Shown here in pieces: positions 17,600 through 21,652 of a stretch of DNA of 21,652 bases (positions within the stretch are counted from its first letter, which is position 1; every line of letters starts with the position of its first letter). Position numbers and translations under genes: made by a program. The notes beneath the pieces are model-generated. The model was not told the origin of the DNA. It ran no database searches and saw only the letters and a list, made by a program, of their open reading frames with translations. The stretch is from Euprymna scolopes. Taxonomy: Eukaryota > Mollusca > Cephalopoda > Sepiida > Sepiolidae. The stretch lies in the NCBI GenBank assembly GCA_024364805.1, contig CM044505.1, positions 38,211,275-38,232,926 of the forward strand, given 5' to 3'.

Positions 17600-18285
17600 A
17601 GTTTCTAGCATTCCGCAGTAACTTTCTGTAAGGTTATTTCTATGTCTTGGTTCATTATGGATAATATCCTAGAACGAATCTCTTTATCCTTCGAGGATGT
17701 TAACCCTTGCATAAATATCAAACATTTAAACATGTCATCTTTTAGGTCTTTCAACTTAAATAACTCGTATTGGGCATTTACTCTCCCAGCATAGGCGATA
17801 AAGTCTTCATCATCTTGTTTCAAAATATTTAAACACCTATAACGAGTATAAAATAAGCTATCCCATTTCCTGAAAATGTTCGATAAAATTTCTATAGTCT
17901 CTTAAAAGAAATATCTTTGGGTTTCCTTGGGAGTATAAAATTGGTATACTTGGTATTTTCATGGGAACCTAGTTTTTGCAACAGTAAAATAATTTTTCTT
18001 CATCCGACCAGGCCTGACATCGTTTGGAAAAAATATTTTCATATCTCCGATAATATGCTGGAAACATTAAGCCATTAGTTGGTTCATATAAAAATTCTGT
18101 CAGCGAATTTGCAATTCCTTCCGTAGTGAACCGATAATCCTTTTTTTCTTCTTGTTTCATTAATATTGTTTTTATACGTCATTTTGTTTTAACTGTTCTT
18201 TTTGTAAAAATTCCATCTGACTTTGCTGAGCTGCCAGTGCTAATTGTATCGTTTTTGTAAACTCGGCTAATTCTTCCATGTTGAA
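17600..18285 (-). pseudogene. fossil gag region
   Basis: The N-terminal end begins with MEELAEFTKTIQLAL and continues with glutamine-rich, coiled-coil-like sequence. The capsid-like part includes DFIAYAGRVNAQYELF and CLIFMQGL, typical of the retrotransposon gag family. Degraded, part of the broken element. Confidence 0.75.
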
Positions 18286-18700
18286 GAATTTTTTTTTTAA
18301 CACAGTAATAAACAAAAGGTTAACAGTACCTGCACACAGCATTAAATAAATTCACTGAATAGTTTTTTTAAACCACAATTCTTTTGTAGACAACGTTTTT
18401 GCAACACCCACGAAATTGACACTGAAACACAGCCTACACATGTGTTTTTCTACCGTATTTTTTTTCTTCTTATGAAACAAAAGAAATTTGAAATGGACAC
18501 TTTCAAAAATTGCTCCTTTTAATGCTTCGTGAAATGTCAATTTCTCTTTTTTTTTCAGTAGGACTGTAACAGGCTGAATTAAAAAAAATATAACTTACTT
18601 TTTGTGTCTTAGCTTTTTTTTTTTCAGTAGTTGAATTTATCTGTGCAGTATTTTCTTCTCTTCGTTTTCCAATATTTTTGGCTTAAAGTACCCTTTTTGT

Positions 18701-18721
18701 GAGTTTGAATCCTGTTGCGAT
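18701..18721 (-). other. primer-binding-site-like stretch
   Basis: Directly beside the inner edge of the 5' LTR. Read on the plus strand it is GAGTTTGAATCCTGTTGCGA, which has the look of a tRNA 3' half with T-arm (TTTGAATCC) and acceptor. This fits priming by a tRNA, but the donor tRNA was not identified. Confidence 0.5.
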
Positions 18722-18919
18722 TGTTATATCCTTACTTTAAATAAGAATACAGCAAGAAACACGGGGTTATGGGTGAAAGACAAAGGTGTGTATTTACAAG
18801 GGAATACAGGTGACATAAGAGTTACTCAACATCTTGTCGTGTTCTCTTCCTGTCTTTTTTCCTTCTCTCTCAGTCACGTGAGAGGGTATAGTTCATTTCA
18901 TCTATGAAGAGATGTTAGG
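18722..18919 (-). repeat. LTR, 5' copy
   Basis: 198 bp matching 14135-14332. It is the upstream LTR in the element's orientation and would have held its promoter. Confidence 0.92.
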
Positions 18920-19488
18920 TTATTCCATTACATCATTAATTTTCTTACTTAACCTTAAAATGATAGATGAGAAGACAGAGTCTTAAGGAAACATTCACTT
19001 AGATTTCTACACTATTTTTGTGTGTCCACTTCCCAACTCAAATTGACTAGAAACTCTTTTCCAGCCCTTGAACAAGTGTTCATTTCTATTGAAAATTCAA
19101 CATGTTTAGTGTATTTTGTCTAGTGAGCTAACTTTTGAACCCTCATCTCAATCATACTAGCTGCACTGTCTATTTCTATTTGCCGGTAGGTTATCCTGAT
19201 ATGTACTCTATGTAACCCTTGCCAAAATTCATACTAGTTAACATGATCTCTACTTTCCGGCATCGCGTCCCAATATATAACATGACAAAATTTTGTTTGA
19301 AAACTTCTTATTCAACCGTTATCAAACACAGAAAATACAATCTTTCAAAATTATGATTTGAACTTTGTTATTTATGATCAAAATCCGAAATTTCCTGGTT
19401 TGTCATATAACCACAAAGATTATTACCTTTTGAACTAAAAGTTTGTAAATATAAAATCAAACATTATTTATTTTCTTTTAATGAATTA
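18920..19488. other. no gene recognised
   Basis: AT-rich sequence between the LTR element and Helitron H3, with no recognisable feature. Confidence 0.5.
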
Positions 19489-20057
19489 CTAGCCTGGGTG
19501 CCCGGTGTTGCCCGGGTGTTTGTAGGTGTGTGTTGAGCAAAACAAAAAAAATGTTGTAGTAGGCAGGCAGGCAGTCTTGAACCCGTGATGCAAAGGCGGA
19601 AAAGAAAGTGGAGGTGTGTGTAAGGCTGTTGGTTGAGCAAAAAAAAAAAAAAAGGAAAATTGTGAGCGCAAAAAACAAAAAAAAGTGGTAGTAGGCAGGC
19701 AGGATCAAACCCGTACCACGAAGGAGGAAAAGAAAGGGAAAAGAAAACCTGACGTGTTAGCTGTTGCGCCCATCCCCAAATTGGAAGTGATGTAGGTTTA
19801 AATTAAGGTTAGACAATCGAAAAGAGGGGATGACTTTCGAAAATATCGGCGAAAAAAGCGACCCCTCCCTGTAGAAAAGTGCCTAGTTGAAAGTGAAGGA
19901 ATGAATGTTTTGTGCCAATTTTTCAATATTTGTTGTTCGAAAGATCGAGCTTCAAAATGATACCAATCTCGTGAAAATCCGCCCCCTCTGTCAAAAATTT
20001 TAGGCAGACATACATAGATATATACATACATACATGCATTTAAACAGACAGGTGAGA
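19489..20057 (-). mobile_element. non-autonomous Helitron copy H3
   Basis: On the minus strand the 3' end is CTAG (19492-19489) followed by T. The GC hairpin (GGGCAAC.CCGGG type) lies 7-8 nt upstream at about 19500-19517. The 5' end is near 20057 (TCTCACCTGTC, preceded by A), with a GTATG-rich stretch just inside, and is less certain. The 5' third matches H2. The 3' portion contains a duplicated module in which GTAGTAGGCAGGCAGG recurs (19555-19570 and 19688-19703), each time with a B-box-like GGGTTTGATCC or GGGTTCAAGA on the minus strand. No Rep/helicase frame. Confidence 0.75.
19695..19775 (-). other. tRNA-like module inside Helitron H3
   Basis: On the minus strand GGGCGCAACAGCTAACACGT (about 19771-19752) is A-box/D-arm-like, and ACGGGTTTGATCCTG (about 19714-19700) is a B box. 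It sits in the place held by the tRNA-like modules of H1 and H2. It does not fold as a tRNA. Confidence 0.5.
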
Positions 20058-20340
20058 TTTATAATATAGGTTACATAATTTATCAATTTATATTGTACCA
20101 ATAAAATTACTCTTTTTTTATCTTCTGAGATAAAGCTTCATAATTTGTATATTCATTCTTTTTTTTTTATTATTGTTGTCCTCATTTTCTTAGTTGTTGT
20201 TTCCATGCAAATACAATACTATTCAGTATGGACCCGACAATAGAAGACCGGATAAGAACACAAAATTGGACTTATAAGACCACAAAATCCAACCTTAAAC
20301 ACCATCCAGAGACTGCAGCGCAGTGGATACAGGTATTAAA
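20058..20340. other. no gene supported
   Basis: AT-rich sequence. From 20195 to 20355 one frame is open and flanked by splice-like signals (TTCTTAG before 20194, CAG|GTGAGC at 20355/20356), but its 3' edge overlaps a tandem repeat, so I do not call an exon. Confidence 0.4.
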
Positions 20341-20580
20341 TTTCTATGGTTTCAGGTGAGCATTGTCTGAAGATAGTGGTTTCAATTTTACCCAAGCAGG
20401 CCAAAGGATTAGTTGGCCAAAACGTGGTGAGACAACAAATATAGAAGGCAGTAATTACTAGGAATACAGTTACGATACTTCGCATTCCTATCTGGTTGCA
20501 GTTAATCACCTGAAGAAAGTCAGAGGACGAGTTGGCCGAAACGTGGTGAAAACAGCAACTATGGAGATGAGGAAAACAAT
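20341..20580. repeat. two-unit tandem repeat with GTTGGCC and AAACGTGG
   Basis: Two units about 119 bp apart share a GGTTNCAG start, CTGAAGA (20368-20374 and 20512-20518) and a GTTGGCC block followed by AAACGTGGTG (20412-20430 and 20531-20549). The first unit has extra sequence between CTGAAGA and the GGCC block. Similar phrases are common in invertebrate dispersed repeats, but the family is not identified here. Confidence 0.6.
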
Positions 20581-20584
20581 CTTC

Positions 20585-21120
20585 AAAAAAGGATAAATAC
20601 GCAGTAAAATTACCTCATTATGTCACATATTAATTTTAACCTCTTTTTTTACATAAAAGTGTAATAGTCTTTTGTATTGAAATGTATTTTTGGAGAAGTG
20701 TCTTAATTGTTTGTATTCCTTATGATTTTAAAGCCTATAGCTGGAGCTTGCAGGTTTTCTGCCAGAATCTCAATCAAGAAGGATAATATTTATTTCAAGG
20801 AGTGGTTTCTGGCATACTTTCGATGCTGCAGGCATCGTAAAACTCTCAAAACATATACTGCAATCATATCATGTCCATCGTAAAACTTGTAATCGGATGA
20901 GTAGAATTGATGTCTTCTAAAATTGGTTGATGTTGTGTATCTATAACAATAACATGAAAGTCTGTCTTTCAAAATCCGAACAGAGCAAAACTAGCACACC
21001 GAAAGAGCTCAACATCCTTTCAGATAGAGTTTTGAAATAAAATAAATTAACTATTAAGATAAGATTATTACTTATTATTATGTATAATTGTTTGTTATTA
21101 TGCATAATTGTTTGTTGGAA
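20585..21120. other. AT-rich, no gene recognised
   Basis: No element end, RNA gene or protein-like frame. ATTATTATGTATAATTGTTTGTT near 21074-21095 is followed by a near copy near 21096-21115, a short tandem duplication. Confidence 0.5.
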
Positions 21121-21275
21121 GTAGCATGGTGTAATAATTACAACAGTGGGCGTTGAGTTTGGCATACAAGGCTCAAGTTTTATCGAGACTTCTACATCAC
21201 TTTCACTGATACCTTTGGAAAAATGTATGAATCAATATATCTACCCTCCAGCTATGGATTAAATAGTTGAGTCGA
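21121..21275 (+). mobile_element. diverged tRNA-SINE copy
   Basis: The head has TAGCATGGTGTAATAATTAC (A-box-like) and AGGCTCAAGTTTT (weak B box). The tail phrase CTACCCTCCAGC..ATGGATTAAATA matches the tail of the SINE at 12602-12775. Strongly decayed. Confidence 0.4.
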
Positions 21276-21368
21276 GTAGAATATCAAGATGGTTATACAA
21301 TTATGAATTATCAATATTGATACCTGAAATACATTAGAATTGTATAAACATTTTTATTTTATAAATAA

Positions 21369-21652
21369 CTAACAGGCTGCCCGGCATTGCATATGCATAA
21401 ATATTATATCTTAATTCATCTACATTTCTTATTTATTATTATGGAGCCAATTCTCTATTGATCATTATCCAATATATAATAATGATTTCAAGTTTGTTTT
21501 TTTTAAATATGACTTGGATACCATCCACTAGAATTGAAACCAAAACGTTTAGCACTCCAGCCTTAGTCGTTATTTATTTCTCTAGTGTTGTCACCGTCTG
21601 AGCTACCAACAGATGACTTCTGGAAAATCTACAACAGTGTAGTAAATAATGC
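21369..21652 (-). mobile_element. Helitron copy H5, cut by window end
   Basis: On the minus strand the 3' end reads TTAG followed by T (CTAG with one change), preceded by GCCGGGCAGCCTG. The next 150 bp match the reverse complement of the H4 end (7690-7839), including CAATAGAGAATTG. The 5' end lies beyond the window. Confidence 0.6.

Larger units (their letters stand above)
14135..18919 (-). mobile_element. Ty3/Gypsy LTR retrotransposon, fossil
   Basis: A whole-length copy on the minus strand. From its 5' side (high coordinates) it holds an LTR, a primer-site-like stretch, gag, protease, reverse transcriptase, RNase H, integrase and a second LTR. The order places it in Ty3/Gypsy (Metaviridae-like), and the protein style is that of the elements often annotated K02A2.6-like. 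The 5-bp flanks (TTAAT and TTATT) are a plausible, slightly decayed target duplication. The two LTRs differ at about 16 of 198 positions, so the insertion is old. It is clearly broken, with very roughly six to ten coding breaks, and has no envelope gene. Confidence 0.9.

Noticed and set aside
20195-20355. Open frame of about 53 codons bounded by an AG acceptor-like site with a pyrimidine tract and a CAG|GTGAGC donor, suggesting a host exon
   Set aside because: The 3' edge with its donor lies inside a tandem repeat unit, the peptide has no family I recognise, and no neighbouring exon was found.
1-21652. CRISPR array, bacterial operon or plasmid features
   Set aside because: No spaced identical repeats, no ribosome-binding-site-led gene series, and all recognisable elements are eukaryotic.

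Overview
This window holds no host gene that I can support. It is AT-rich, intron- or intergenic-like animal DNA built almost wholly of mobile-element remains. The mix of long (TA)n tracts, tRNA-derived SINEs ending in (TA)n, a Jockey/CR1-type LINE, Helitrons and a Ty3/Gypsy element fits a lophotrochozoan, most likely a cephalopod mollusc such as an octopus. That assignment is inference from repeat style, not from a marker gene.

Layout. 279-2561 is a 5'-truncated, decayed LINE in plus orientation: APE endonuclease, then reverse transcriptase that has lost its YADD motif, then a poly(A) tail. 2880-3162 is a tRNA-derived SINE with a (TA)n tail. 3245-3742, 6140-7039, 7251-7839, 19489-20057 and 21369-end are five non-autonomous Helitron copies with CTAG-type 3' ends preceded by a GC hairpin. 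Three of them carry tRNA-like modules near the 3' end. 3796-4772 has an interrupted inverted repeat, a pair of direct repeats and an 82-bp perfect palindrome. 5562-5863 may be a hAT-like miniature element. 8244-8348 is a 105-bp near-perfect hairpin. 9040-9420 is a G-rich diverged repeat. 10131-10271 is a second copy of the first SINE, followed by a GC-richer unclassified block to about 10815. 11216-11522 is a long inverted repeat. 11711-11830, 12558-12775 and 21121-21275 hold further tRNA-like SINE pieces, two of them joined head to head. 14135-18919 is a whole-length but broken Ty3/Gypsy LTR retrotransposon on the minus strand with two 198-bp LTRs. 20341-20580 is a short tandem repeat with a conserved GTTGGCC-plus-AAACGTGG motif.

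The most interesting signal is a set of four sequences that can be folded by hand into type I hammerhead ribozymes with the tiny stem III typical of animal retroelement hammerheads. Two lie in the tail of the (TA)n SINE (2989-3032 and 10217-10260). Two lie in opposite orientation at the tip of the 11216-11522 inverted repeat (11312-11356 minus, 11382-11426 plus). Helix partners match in all four although their sequences differ. The copies look decayed at one or more core or helix positions, so they are best read as relics of once self-cleaving families. A SINE that joins a tRNA-type promoter to a hammerhead recalls the schistosome Sm-alpha elements.
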